Below the pieces are notes generated by a model. The model searched no databases, had not been told where the DNA came from, and was given only the letters and a program-made list of their open reading frames with translations. 64,000 nucleotides of DNA from Clostridia bacterium (GTDB taxonomy: Bacteria > Bacillota > Clostridia > Oscillospirales > Butyricicoccaceae), in the NCBI GenBank assembly GCA_017394205.1, contig JAFOPS010000115.1:16496-80495 (forward strand), read 5' to 3'. The translations under genes were made by a program, and so were the position numbers. Shown piece after piece: positions 1 through 8,447 of this stretch (position 1 is the first letter of the stretch; every line of letters starts with the position of its first letter).

Positions 1-1
1 G

Positions 2-1522
2 TTCCCCGACGACATGATGCTCACCGCCATCAAAAAGGGCCACGCCGTCATCCAGGAGCTGATCCAGTTTATCCGCAACATCAAGGCCGAGAATTTCAAG
101 GAGCCCGCCGTTTATCCCAGCATGAAGGTCTCCGACGAGATGTTCGAGGCCGTGAAGGGCTATGCCATGAACGCCGTGAAAGAGGCTGTGGACACCGATG
201 ACAAGACCGTCCGCGACGAGCGCATCGACGCCATCTCCGCCGACGTTTACGAGCACTTTGCCGAGGAATATCCCGACAGCCAGGCCCAGCTTGCCGAATG
301 CATGTACAAGCTTCAGAAATACGTGGTGCGCCGTCTGATCCTGGACGAGGGCCGCCGCGTGGACGGCCGCAGCCTCACCGAGGTCCGCCCGCTGGCCGCC
401 GAGGTCGGTCTGATCCCCCGCGTCCACGGCAGCGGCATGTTCACCCGCGGCCAGACCCAGGTGCTCACCATCTGCACGCTGGGCACTCTGCGGGACGCGC
501 AGGAGCTGGACACCACCTTTGAAGAGACCAGCAAGCGCTATATGCATCACTACAACTTCCCCAGCTATTCCGTGGGCGAGGCCAGACCCTCCCGTAGCCC
601 CGGCCGCCGCGAGATCGGTCACGGCGCGCTGGCCGAGAAGGCGCTGCTCCCCGTCATCCCCTCTGAGGAAGAGTTCCCCTATTCCCTCCGTCTGGTGAGC
701 GAGGTCCTGTCCTCCAACGGTTCCACCTCCCAGGGCTCCATCTGCGGCAGCACGCTGGCGCTGATGGACGCGGGCGTGCCCATCAAGGCTCCCGTGGCGG
801 GCATCTCCTGCGGTCTGGTCACCGAGGGCGACCGCCACATCACCTTTACCGACATCCAGGGCATCGAGGACTTCTTCGGCGACATGGACTTTAAGGTGGG
901 CGGCACCAAGAAGGGCATCACCGCCATCCAGGTGGACATCAAGAACGACGGCCTGACCTACGAGATCATCGAGGAGGCCTTTGAAAAGACCCGCAACGCC
1001 CGCTTCGACATTCTGGACGAGATCATGCTCAAGGCCATCCCCGAGCCCCGTCCCGAGGTGAGCCCCTACGCGCCCAAGATGCTCAAGATCACCATCAACC
1101 CCGATAAGATCCGCGAGGTCATCGGCAAGGGCGGCGCCGTGATCCAGAAGATCACCGCCGAAACCAACACCAAGATCGACATCGAGGACGACGGCACCGT
1201 GTGCATCGCGGCCATCAACGCCGCCGACGGCGAAAAGGCCCGTCAGATGATCGAAGCCATCGCCAAGGATCCCGAGGTGGGCGATCTTTACTACGGAAAG
1301 GTCACCCGCATCATGAACTTCGGCGCTTTCGTGGAGATCGCCCCCGGCAAGGAGGGTCTGATCCGCATCAATCATCTGGACAACCGCTTTGTGGAAAAGG
1401 TAGAGGACGTGCTGAACATCGGCGACGAGACCTGGTGCAAAGTCATCGAGATCGACGAGAAGGGCCGCATCAATCTTTCCCGCAAGCTGGCGCTGAAGGA
1501 AATGGCCGAAAAGGCCGAATAA
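2..1522 (+). CDS. pnp: Polyribonucleotide nucleotidyltransferase (PNPase), 5'-truncated
   Basis: The frame is open from base 2, so the start lies outside the window. About 506 residues remain of a protein usually near 700. Visible are the second RNase PH-like core (from RRVDGRSLTEVRPL, with the phosphate-site segment STSQGSICGSTLALMDAGVP), a KH domain (REVIGKGGAVIQKI, about fragment residue 370) and a C-terminal S1 domain (GDLYYGKVTRIMNFGAFVEI). PNPase degrades RNA 3' to 5' by phosphorolysis in the cytoplasm. A hairpin with a T-run follows the stop and separates it from the M16 peptidase gene. Confidence 0.97.
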   Translation, partial: FPDDMMLTAIKKGHAVIQELIQFIRNIKAENFKEPAVYPSMKVSDEMFEAVKGYAMNAVKEAVDTDDKTVRDERIDAISADVYEHFAEEYPDSQAQLAECMYKLQKYVVRRLILDEGRRVDGRSLTEVRPLAAEVGLIPRVHGSGMFTRGQTQVLTICTLGTLRDAQELDTTFEETSKRYMHHYNFPSYSVGEARPSRSPGRREIGHGALAEKALLPVIPSEEEFPYSLRLVSEVLSSNGSTSQGSICGSTLALMDAGVPIKAPVAGISCGLVTEGDRHITFTDIQGIEDFFGDMDFKVGGTKKGITAIQVDIKNDGLTYEIIEEAFEKTRNARFDILDEIMLKAIPEPRPEVSPYAPKMLKITINPDKIREVIGKGGAVIQKITAETNTKIDIEDDGTVCIAAINAADGEKARQMIEAIAKDPEVGDLYYGKVTRIMNFGAFVEIAPGKEGLIRINHLDNRFVEKVEDVLNIGDETWCKVIEIDEKGRINLSRKLALKEMAEKAE

Positions 1523-1549
1523 GGCGCTTCGATTTTCACAAACTTTCAA

Positions 1550-1574
1550 GGGCAGGCAGCGCCTGTCCTTTTTT
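1550..1574 (+). terminator. Rho-independent terminator after pnp
   Basis: GGGCAGGC pairs with GCCTGTCC around a 3-nt loop (one G-U pair), followed by six T. It ends just before the ribosome site of the next gene, so it may only attenuate read-through. Confidence 0.75.
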
Positions 1575-1593
1575 GACCGCAAGGAGGCGTATT

Positions 1594-2856
1594 ATGGTTG
1601 AAAAACGGATCCTGCAAAACGGCGTCCGGCTGCTGTATGAGCATCTGGAGGGCGTCCGTTCCTGCGCCGTGGGCGTCTGGGTGGAAAACGGGAGCTGCCA
1701 CGAGCCCGCGCATCTGAGCGGGATGTCCCATTTTATCGAGCACATGCTCTTCAAGGGCACCGAGACCCGCTCTGCGTCCGATCTGGCCGAGGCCTTCGAC
1801 GCCATCGGCGGTCAGGTCAACGCCTTTACCACCAAGGAGCACACCTGCTTTTACGCCCGCACGCTGGACGTCCATCTGCAGACGGCGGCGGAGCTTTTGT
1901 ACGATATGGTGCACCGCTCGGTCTTCGCGCCGCAGGAGCTGGAGCTGGAGCGGGGCGTGGTGCTGGAGGAGATCGGCATGTACGAGGACACGCCCGAGGA
2001 GCTGGCGGCCGATCTTCTCGCCGCCGCCTGTTTCCCCGGCCAGCCGCTGGGGCGGCCCATCCTCGGGCGGGAGGAAACGCTGAACACCATCGATCACGAC
2101 GCCATGCTCGCCTATTTCCAAAGCCGCTATGTGGGCAGCAATCTGCTGATCACGCTGGCGGGCAGCTTCACCGAGGACGATCTTCAGGCGGTGGGCCGGC
2201 TGTTTTCCGCCATCCCCGCCGGCGACCGGGCCGTTTTCCCCGACGCCGTCTATCACCCTGCCGCGACGGAGAAAGAAAAACCCATCGAGCAAAATCATCT
2301 GCTGATGGTCTTCCCTGCCTTTCCCGCCGCCGACCCGCGGCGCTATGCCCTGGCCGTGCTCAACAATATCCTGGGCGCGGGCATGAGCAGCCGCCTGTTC
2401 CAGCGGGTACGGGAGCAGGCCGGCCTGTGCTACTCCATTTACAGCTACACCACCCTTTACGCCAACACCGGCGTGCTGGGGATCTACACCGCCCTGAGCC
2501 GCGAGACCCAGCGCGACGCGCTCCGGCTGATCCGGGAGGAGCTGCTTCGGCTCAAGGAGACCGGCGTCACCGAGGCCGAGCTCTCCCGCACCAAGGATCT
2601 GCTCAAGACCTCGCTCCTGCTGGGGATGGAGGGCTCTTCCGCCCGTATGAACGCCATCGCCCGTTCGGAGATGGTCTACGGCTGTCAGCACGCGCCGGAG
2701 GAAACGGCCGCCGCTCTGGACGCCGTCACGGAGGAGCAGGTGCTGGCGCTTGCCCGGGAGGTGCTGGATTTTTCCGCCGTGTCCTTTGCGGCGGTGGGAA
2801 AAGACCCCTCGTCCGCCGCCTCGCTGGCGCTGCTGCGGGGAAATGAGGAGGCTTGA
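1594..2856 (+). CDS. M16 family zinc peptidase (processing-peptidase-like)
   Basis: 420 residues. The inverted zinc motif HFIEH is at residues 46-50 (SHFIEHMLFKGT), followed by the downstream acidic segment (LELERGVVLEEIGMYEDTPE) and a C-terminal M16 half (GAGMSSRLFQRVREQAGLCY). Members cleave short peptides or targeting sequences; bacterial YmxG/PepR-like proteins commonly sit beside pnp, as here. No signal peptide, so probably cytosolic. The ATG was chosen because AAGGAGG lies 7 nt upstream; the frame is open further upstream only as a shadow of pnp. The substrate cannot be read from the sequence. Confidence 0.92.
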   Translation: MVEKRILQNGVRLLYEHLEGVRSCAVGVWVENGSCHEPAHLSGMSHFIEHMLFKGTETRSASDLAEAFDAIGGQVNAFTTKEHTCFYARTLDVHLQTAAELLYDMVHRSVFAPQELELERGVVLEEIGMYEDTPEELAADLLAAACFPGQPLGRPILGREETLNTIDHDAMLAYFQSRYVGSNLLITLAGSFTEDDLQAVGRLFSAIPAGDRAVFPDAVYHPAATEKEKPIEQNHLLMVFPAFPAADPRRYALAVLNNILGAGMSSRLFQRVREQAGLCYSIYSYTTLYANTGVLGIYTALSRETQRDALRLIREELLRLKETGVTEAELSRTKDLLKTSLLLGMEGSSARMNAIARSEMVYGCQHAPEETAAALDAVTEEQVLALAREVLDFSAVSFAAVGKDPSSAASLALLRGNEEA

Positions 2857-2859
2857 AGC

Positions 2860-3363
2860 ATGATGACCGACGAATACCGCTTCCGTCCGGCGACGGAGGC
2901 CGATCTGGACGCCGTGGCGGCGCTGTACCGCGTCTGCGCCGCCAACGCCCACACCCACGGCAACGACGACTGGGCGCCCGACGAATATCCCAACCGGCAA
3001 TTCGCCCAAGAGGATCTGGCGCAAAACGGTCTGTTTGTCCTGGAAAAAGATGGGGAGATCGTTTCGGCGGTGAGCCTCCTGCCCCACGGCGATCTGGACG
3101 GGCTGGACTGCTGGACGGTCGAGCCTGCCGCCTGCCCCACCCGTCTGTGCGTCCGCCCCGATCTTCAAGGGCGGCACATCGCCCAGATCACGGTGGAGCA
3201 TGTTTTAGAGGAGGCCCGCAGACGCGGCTGCAAGGCCACGCGGCATCTTTCCCTGTGCACCAATGTGGCCAGCGACAAGCTTTATCGCCGCATGGGCTTT
3301 ATCCAGCGGGGAACGGTGGAAATGTACGAGTTCCCCCACTATTGCTTCGAATACATTTTATAA
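2860..3363 (+). CDS. GNAT family N-acetyltransferase
   Basis: 167 residues starting at the first of two adjacent ATG codons, with GAGGAGG overlapping the end of the M16 gene, so the two are probably co-transcribed. The GNAT fold is shown by the acetyl-CoA loop region (RLCVRPDLQGRHIAQITVEH, about residues 105-124) and a late segment (NVASDKLYRRMGFIQRGT) typical of motif B. The protein would transfer an acetyl group from acetyl-CoA to an amine; the substrate is unknown. A bidirectional terminator follows. Confidence 0.88.
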   Translation: MMTDEYRFRPATEADLDAVAALYRVCAANAHTHGNDDWAPDEYPNRQFAQEDLAQNGLFVLEKDGEIVSAVSLLPHGDLDGLDCWTVEPAACPTRLCVRPDLQGRHIAQITVEHVLEEARRRGCKATRHLSLCTNVASDKLYRRMGFIQRGTVEMYEFPHYCFEYIL

Positions 3364-3377
3364 GATCCGCATTGCCT

Positions 3378-3405
3378 GCGCCTCCCCATTGGGAGGCGCT
3401 TTTTT
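3378..3405. terminator. Bidirectional terminator between GNAT gene and spoIIID
   Basis: GCGCCTCCC and GGGAGGCGC form a perfect 9-bp stem with a CATT loop and a T-run on the plus strand. The hairpin lies between two convergent genes and its T-run touches the spoIIID stop codon. Confidence 0.88.
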
Positions 3406-3661
3406 ATTCGCCGTGCATCCGCCGGTATTTCTCCCGGGTAGCCTCGCCGCCCCGCAGATGGCGCTCCCGCTTGTTTTGCTCCAGCACCGCCCGCACCTGC
3501 GTCCAAAGGACCCGGTCGATATGATACAGCCGCGCCGTCACGTCCTTGTGGACGCTGGACTTGCTCAGGGCAAACCGCTTGGCCGCGCCCCGCACGGTCG
3601 CCTTGTTTTCTACGATATACCGTCCCAGCAAAAGGGCCCGGTCTTCCATGGTCTCGATCAC
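3404..3661 (-). CDS. spoIIID: Sporulation transcriptional regulator SpoIIID
   Basis: 85 residues, close to the 93 of the Bacillus protein. A helix-turn-helix region (TVRGAAKRFALSKSSVHKDV) is followed by the diagnostic RHLRGGEATREKY. SpoIIID is a DNA-binding regulator of the mother-cell programme together with sigma-E, so its presence marks an endospore former. The GTG start was chosen because GGGAG lies 9 nt upstream and it aligns with the Bacillus N-terminus. An ATG four codons downstream would give 81 residues. The gene lies alone between convergent and divergent neighbours. Confidence 0.93.
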   Translation of the reverse strand: MIETMEDRALLLGRYIVENKATVRGAAKRFALSKSSVHKDVTARLYHIDRVLWTQVRAVLEQNKRERHLRGGEATREKYRRMHGE

Positions 3662-3784
3662 GCTGCCACGCTCCCATCGCATTTTCCTGCTCCATCCTAT
3701 GCCGCGTGGCGGGCGGATATGCCCTGCGCATATCTTGTCCTCCCGGCGCATAGCTTGTACCAAACTGCATTTGGGAGGGATCGT

Positions 3785-6388
3785 ATGCACGAGACCGATC
3801 TGGTAACCGGCCTCACCCGAAAAGAGGCCGCGGCGGCGCTGGCCGCAGGCTTGGGAAACGCTCTGCCGCCCCGGCGGGGCAGGAGCTTTTTCTCCCGCCT
3901 GCTGGAAAACCTCAGTGACCCGGTGATCAAAGTTCTTTTGGCGGCGCTGTGCGTCAATCTTCTGTTTTTGCTGCGGGGCGAGGGATGGTTTGAAACGGCG
4001 GGGATCGCCGCGGCCGCATTTGCGGCGGCCCTGTTGTCTACCCTTTCCGAGGCGGGCAGCGAACGCGCCTTTCTCCGGCTGGAAGCCGAAAACGCCCGCT
4101 CGCTGTGCCGGGTGCGGCGGGACGGACAACTGCTGGAAATCCCCGCCGAGGAGCTGGTGGAGGGCGACGTCGTGCTGCTTCAGGCGGGCGACGGGGTCCC
4201 CGCCGACGGCATTTTGCGCAAGGGGCTGCTGCGCTGCGATCAGGCGGCTTTGTCCGGCGAGAGCCGTGAGGCGGAAAAGCGGGCAGGGCCCGTCTGTGCT
4301 CCCGAGCGCTGGGATCCTGCCGACCCCCATCAGCTTTTTCGCGGGGCCGGGGTGGCCTCCGGCGAGGGGATCATGCAGGTGCTCCGGGTGGGAGAACGCA
4401 CGCTGCTGGGCAGCATGGCGCTGTCGCTGAACGATCGCCCGCCCGAAAGCCCGCTCCGCCTGCGGCTCACGCGGCTGGCAAAGACCATGAGCCGCTTGGG
4501 CTACGGCGCGGCGGCGCTGGTGGCGTCGGCCGATCTGTTCCACCGGATCGTGCTGGCCAACGGCTTTGCGCCCTCGCTCATCCTGTCCGAGCTTTCCCAT
4601 CTTCCCACGCTGCTGGAGCATCTGCTCCACGCCGCCACGCTGGCCGTAGGCGTGGTCATCGTAGCGGTGCCGGAAGGTTTGCCTATGATGATCACCGTGG
4701 TGCTCTCCCGCAGCATGCTGCGGATGCAGCGGGATCAGGTGCTGGTGCGGACGCTGACGGGCATCGAAACGGCGGGCAATCTCAACATCCTCTTCACCGA
4801 CAAGACCGGCACTCTCACCCGGGGGAGGCTGACGGTAGAGGCCGTGCTTTTGGGCGACGGGACGCTGCGGGAGCGGAGCGCGCTGCCCGAGCTCCCCCTG
4901 CTGTGGCCCGCTTTGCGGGAAAGCTGCCGCTTCAACACCGCCGCCCAATGGAGCGACCGGGGCCTCTCCGGCGGCAACGCCACCGACCGTGCCCTGCTGG
5001 AGCTTTCGGGAAAAGAGCCGCTCTCCCCTCGCCGCACCCGGCATCTCCCCTTTGATTCCTCCAAAAAATACGCCGCATGCGCCCTGGAGGGCGGACTCTT
5101 TCCCTGCTATGTCACCGGCGCGCCCGAGCTGCTGCTGCCCCGATGTGTCCGCCGGCTCTCGGAAACGGGGCCCCTCCCTCTGACGGAGCAGGCCATGCTG
5201 GACCGGCTCTGGCGGGAGCAGGCTGCCCGGGGGATGCGGGTGGTCTGCCTCTGTGCGGGCGAGGTGCAGGACGGCAGCGGCATGCTGATCCTTTTGGGTC
5301 TGGCGCTTATCCGCGACGGTCTCCGTCCCGAGACTCCCGACGCTCTCCGCCGCATTGCGGGGGCCGGGGTGCGGGTCGTCATGGTCACCGGCGACAATGC
5401 CGACACCGCCCGCGCCATCGCTGCCGCGGCAGGTCTCTTGCAGGGCGGCGGCGAGGTACTCACCTCCCGGCAGCTCAGCGGGATGACCGACCGGCAGCTC
5501 CAGGAGATCCTGCCCCGCCTGCGGGTGGTGGCAAGGGCCCTGCCCACCGACAAAAGCCGCCTGGTGCGGGCGGCGCAGGCGGCGGGGCTGGTCGTGGGTA
5601 TGACGGGCGACGGCATCAACGACGCCCCGGCCCTCCGTCTGGCCGACGTAGGCTTTGCCATGGGCAGCGGCACCCGGGTGGCCAAGGAGGCCGGAGACAT
5701 CGTCATTCTGGACGACAACATCGCCTCCATCGGCCGGGCCATTCTGTACGGACGCACGGTGTTCCGCAGCATCCGCCGCTTTCTGGTCTTTCAGCTCACC
5801 ATGAATCTTTCGGCGGTGGCGGTTTCGGTGCTGGGGCCGCTTTTGGGGGTGGAAACGCCCATCACGGTGATCCAAATGCTGTGGATCAACATGATCATGG
5901 ACACGTTGGCCGGGCTGGCTTTTGCCGGTGAAGCGCCCCGGGAAGAAGAGATGCGCCGTCCGCCCTATCCCCGGGATACGCCGGTTTTGACCCGGGGCAT
6001 GCTGGGGCAGATCGCCGGATTGAGCCTCTGGCTGACGGGCCTGTCCGCCGCCTTTCTGCGGCTTCCCGTGTTTCGGGCCCGATTCGGCTGGGAGGAGGGC
6101 GGATTTTTAACGGCCTTTTTCGCGCTGTTCGTCTTTTCCGGGCTGGCAGCGGCCTTCTGCGCCCGCACCGCGCGGAAAAATCTGCTGGCCGGACTGGGGC
6201 AAAACCGCTCGTTTCTTGCAGTGATGGGATTTGCCGCAGCGGTGCAGCTTCTGCTGCTCTATTTCGGCGGCGCGGTCTTCCGCACCAGGCCGCTTCCCCT
6301 CCCCGTTTTGGGGCAGGTGATCCTGCTGGCCCTTTCGGTGATCCCCGCCGACCTTTTGCGGAAAACGGTGTTTCCCGCGGAAGAATAA
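3785..6388 (+). CDS. Calcium-type cation-transporting P-type ATPase
   Basis: 867 residues. Motifs in order: an N-terminal cation-ATPase segment, the actuator SGES (where TGES is usual), a TM4 PEGLP motif, the phosphorylation motif DKTGTLTRG with the acceptor Asp at about residue 339, MVTGDN, and the hinge TGDGINDAPA (about residue 605). The late WINMIMDT segment resembles TM6 of PMCA/SERCA-type calcium pumps, and the C-terminal cation-ATPase membrane domain completes it. It should export Ca2+ across the membrane using ATP. GGAGGGA lies just before the ATG. The ion specificity is inferred from PEGL and WINMIMDT. Confidence 0.92.
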   Translation: MHETDLVTGLTRKEAAAALAAGLGNALPPRRGRSFFSRLLENLSDPVIKVLLAALCVNLLFLLRGEGWFETAGIAAAAFAAALLSTLSEAGSERAFLRLEAENARSLCRVRRDGQLLEIPAEELVEGDVVLLQAGDGVPADGILRKGLLRCDQAALSGESREAEKRAGPVCAPERWDPADPHQLFRGAGVASGEGIMQVLRVGERTLLGSMALSLNDRPPESPLRLRLTRLAKTMSRLGYGAAALVASADLFHRIVLANGFAPSLILSELSHLPTLLEHLLHAATLAVGVVIVAVPEGLPMMITVVLSRSMLRMQRDQVLVRTLTGIETAGNLNILFTDKTGTLTRGRLTVEAVLLGDGTLRERSALPELPLLWPALRESCRFNTAAQWSDRGLSGGNATDRALLELSGKEPLSPRRTRHLPFDSSKKYAACALEGGLFPCYVTGAPELLLPRCVRRLSETGPLPLTEQAMLDRLWREQAARGMRVVCLCAGEVQDGSGMLILLGLALIRDGLRPETPDALRRIAGAGVRVVMVTGDNADTARAIAAAAGLLQGGGEVLTSRQLSGMTDRQLQEILPRLRVVARALPTDKSRLVRAAQAAGLVVGMTGDGINDAPALRLADVGFAMGSGTRVAKEAGDIVILDDNIASIGRAILYGRTVFRSIRRFLVFQLTMNLSAVAVSVLGPLLGVETPITVIQMLWINMIMDTLAGLAFAGEAPREEEMRRPPYPRDTPVLTRGMLGQIAGLSLWLTGLSAAFLRLPVFRARFGWEEGGFLTAFFALFVFSGLAAAFCARTARKNLLAGLGQNRSFLAVMGFAAAVQLLLLYFGGAVFRTRPLPLPVLGQVILLALSVIPADLLRKTVFPAEE

Positions 6389-6389
6389 A

Positions 6390-6410
6390 AAAGAGGCGCA
6401 GCCTCTTTCC
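6390..6410 (+). terminator. Hairpin after P-type ATPase gene
   Basis: AAAGAGGC and GCCTCTTT pair around GCA immediately after the stop. The tail is short in T, so this may be the weaker of two tandem terminators. Confidence 0.5.
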
Positions 6411-6443
6411 GCCCCGCAGCTTCGCCCGTTGGAAAGCTCGCCA

Positions 6444-6475
6444 TAAAAAAAGAGGAGCTCCCGCTCCTCTTTTTG
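6444..6475. terminator. Bidirectional terminator between ATPase and MATE genes
   Basis: AGAGGAGC and GCTCCTCT pair around TCCC, flanked by an A-run on the left and a T-run on the right, so it can end transcription from both convergent genes. Confidence 0.9.
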
Positions 6476-6490
6476 ATTTGACCGATATTT

Positions 6491-7888
6491 TCAGGCGGCC
6501 GACTGCTGCTTTGCGGCGTCCTCCTGCTTCCATTGCATCTCGCAGTGCTCGCGCCAGTGGCTTTTTTTGTAATAAAGATACTGCAATACGCTGCATACCA
6601 GCCACCCCATGGGATAGCCCAGCCCCACGAAGCGCACGTCGTGAATGAAAAGACTGCCCACATACAGATAGATCTGGCGGAAAAACACGAAGGAAAACAG
6701 CATCATGGCCATGGGGGCCTTGGAATCCCCCGCGCCCCGCAGCGCGCCCGCATACACCTGGTTGAGGCAGCAGATCACATAGAAGGGCGAGATCATGCGG
6801 ATAAACAGCCGGCCGTATTCCAGCACGCCCGGTTTTTCACTGAAGATCCGCAGCACGGGCGTGCAGAATATATTGAGCAGCCCGATAAGCACCAGCGTCA
6901 CGCCGATGGACAGCCAGATCGCCGTACTGACGCCCTTTTCCGCCCGCTTGAGGTTGCGGGCGCCGATGTTCTGCCCCACGAAGGTGGTGCCGCCCATGGT
7001 GACGCTCTGCATGGGGAGCAGGATGAATTGATCCAGCCGGTGATAGCAGCCCCAGCCCGCCATGCAGTCTGCGCCGAAATCGTTGATGTAGCCCTGCACG
7101 AACACGTTGGAAAAGGCCGTAAGCGCCCGCTGCAGCGCCGAGGGCAGGCCGATGCTGAAAATGCTTTTGAGCACCGGAGGATAGATCCGCAGCTTTTGGG
7201 GGATGAACCGGTAATTCTCCTCGCTGCGGGAAAGCACCAGCAAAATCAGCCCCGCCGAAAGGAACTGGGCCAGGACAGTGGCATAGGCCACGCCCTCCAC
7301 CCCCATCCGGAACACCAGCACGAAGACCAGATCCAGCACGGTGTTCACCACCGAGCAGAACACCAGAAAATACAGCGGCCGCCTGCTGTCGCCCACGGCG
7401 CGCAGGATGCCGGATCCCATATTGTAAAGCACCAGCCCCAGGATCCCGGCAAAATAGATCTGCAGATAGGTCTTTGCCTCGGGGAACACATCGGCGGGTG
7501 TTTTCATCAAACGGAGCATCAGCGGCGCCATGGTCACGCCGATGACGGTGAACAGCAGGCCGATGATGATCGTCATGGCCACCGTGGTGTGGACGGCCCG
7601 ATGGACGCCCTCGTCGTCCTTGGCGCCGAAGCGCTGGGAAATGACCACGCCCGCGCCCACCGAAAGTCCCATGAAAAAGCCCACCAGCATGTTGGTGATG
7701 GAAGATGTGGAGCCCACGGCGGCCAGCGCCTCGGTGCTGACGAAACGGCCAACTACGATGCTGTCCACTGTGTTATACATCTGCTGAAACAGGTTGCCCA
7801 GCATCAGCGGCAGGGCGAAAGCCACCAGCTGCTTCCAGATGACGCCCTGAGTCATGTCCCGCGACTGTTTTGTCCTTGAAGCCCCCAT
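6491..7888 (-). CDS. MATE family multidrug/cation exporter
   Basis: 465 residues with about twelve hydrophobic helices. The N-terminal ALPLMLGNLFQQMYNTVDSI and VVGRFVSTEALAAVG are the typical MATE signature, and a second MatE half follows. Such antiporters export drugs or metabolites in exchange for Na+ or H+. I chose the ATG (MGASRTK) over the upstream in-frame TTG because the predicted promoter would start transcription only about 8 nt before that TTG. The substrate is unknown. Confidence 0.93.
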   Translation of the reverse strand: MGASRTKQSRDMTQGVIWKQLVAFALPLMLGNLFQQMYNTVDSIVVGRFVSTEALAAVGSTSSITNMLVGFFMGLSVGAGVVISQRFGAKDDEGVHRAVHTTVAMTIIIGLLFTVIGVTMAPLMLRLMKTPADVFPEAKTYLQIYFAGILGLVLYNMGSGILRAVGDSRRPLYFLVFCSVVNTVLDLVFVLVFRMGVEGVAYATVLAQFLSAGLILLVLSRSEENYRFIPQKLRIYPPVLKSIFSIGLPSALQRALTAFSNVFVQGYINDFGADCMAGWGCYHRLDQFILLPMQSVTMGGTTFVGQNIGARNLKRAEKGVSTAIWLSIGVTLVLIGLLNIFCTPVLRIFSEKPGVLEYGRLFIRMISPFYVICCLNQVYAGALRGAGDSKAPMAMMLFSFVFFRQIYLYVGSLFIHDVRFVGLGYPMGWLVCSVLQYLYYKKSHWREHCEMQWKQEDAAKQQSAA

Positions 7889-7929
7889 ACGGCGCACTTC
7901 GCCTTCTTTCGTCAATCATTTCCAGCTCC

Positions 7930-7958
7930 ATGATACCGCAACCCGACGGCGTTTGCAA
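7930..7958 (-). promoter_or_regulatory. Predicted sigma-A promoter for the MATE gene
   Basis: On the minus strand TTGCAA and TATCAT are separated by 17 bp. The implied start point lies 30-40 nt before the chosen ATG. Confidence 0.6.
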
Positions 7959-8083
7959 GTATGATATTTGGTTTTTCAAGCGGCGGTCCTGTCTGAAACG
8001 CCCGGTTTTTTCCATTCAAAGTCCGTTTTAACGGACATTCTTTCCGGTATTCTTGAAGCAAGATCCGAAAAGGAGGGGCGACC

Positions 8084-8368
8084 GTGAACACACAGATCCG
8101 AAAAATTGCCGCGGCCCTGACCGCTCTGGGCGGCGGGCTGCTTCCCTGGAGCGCCATGCTTTCCGACGGGGGCGCGCCCATCGTGCCGGTGCTGCTGCTG
8201 GCCGCGCTGGGGCTGATCTCCCTGCTGGCGGGGGTCGGTCTGCAGTATCTCTGCTCTCCCGAGGGCCGGGCCCTCCGCCGACGGCTCTTTGCCCCGGGCG
8301 CCGCGCCTGCGCCCGCTTCCGCGTCTGTCCCCGTCTGCCCCGTCACCCCCTTTTCCAAGGCAAGCTGA
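8084..8368 (+). CDS. Small two-helix membrane protein, unknown function
   Basis: 94 residues. The GTG start is backed by a near-perfect AGGAGGGG ribosome site 5 nt upstream, the main reason to treat it as real. Two hydrophobic segments are visible (about residues 9-26 and 33-55), then a basic stretch (EGRALRRRLFA) and an Ala/Pro-rich tail ending in ASVPVCPVTPF. I do not recognise a family. It is followed by a long bidirectional terminator, so it is probably monocistronic. Confidence 0.65.
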   Translation: MNTQIRKIAAALTALGGGLLPWSAMLSDGGAPIVPVLLLAALGLISLLAGVGLQYLCSPEGRALRRRLFAPGAAPAPASASVPVCPVTPFSKAS

Positions 8369-8397
8369 TATTCATTTTCTTCTTTTCTTCTGTGCAG

Positions 8398-8430
8398 AAA
8401 AGGCCTTCGGTGCTTCACCGAAGGCCTTTT
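8398..8430. terminator. Strong bidirectional terminator
   Basis: A perfect 15-bp stem (AAAAGGCCTTCGGTG against CACCGAAGGCCTTTT) with a 3-nt loop lies between the small membrane protein gene and the convergent FtsW/RodA-type gene. Confidence 0.93.
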
Positions 8431-8447
8431 CTCCTGTTCCGACAAAA

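Noticed and set aside
3404..5875. An 823-codon minus-strand frame across the P-type ATPase gene
   Set aside because: Only its last 85 codons are real (spoIIID). The rest is the shadow of the ATPase gene, with composition unlike protein.
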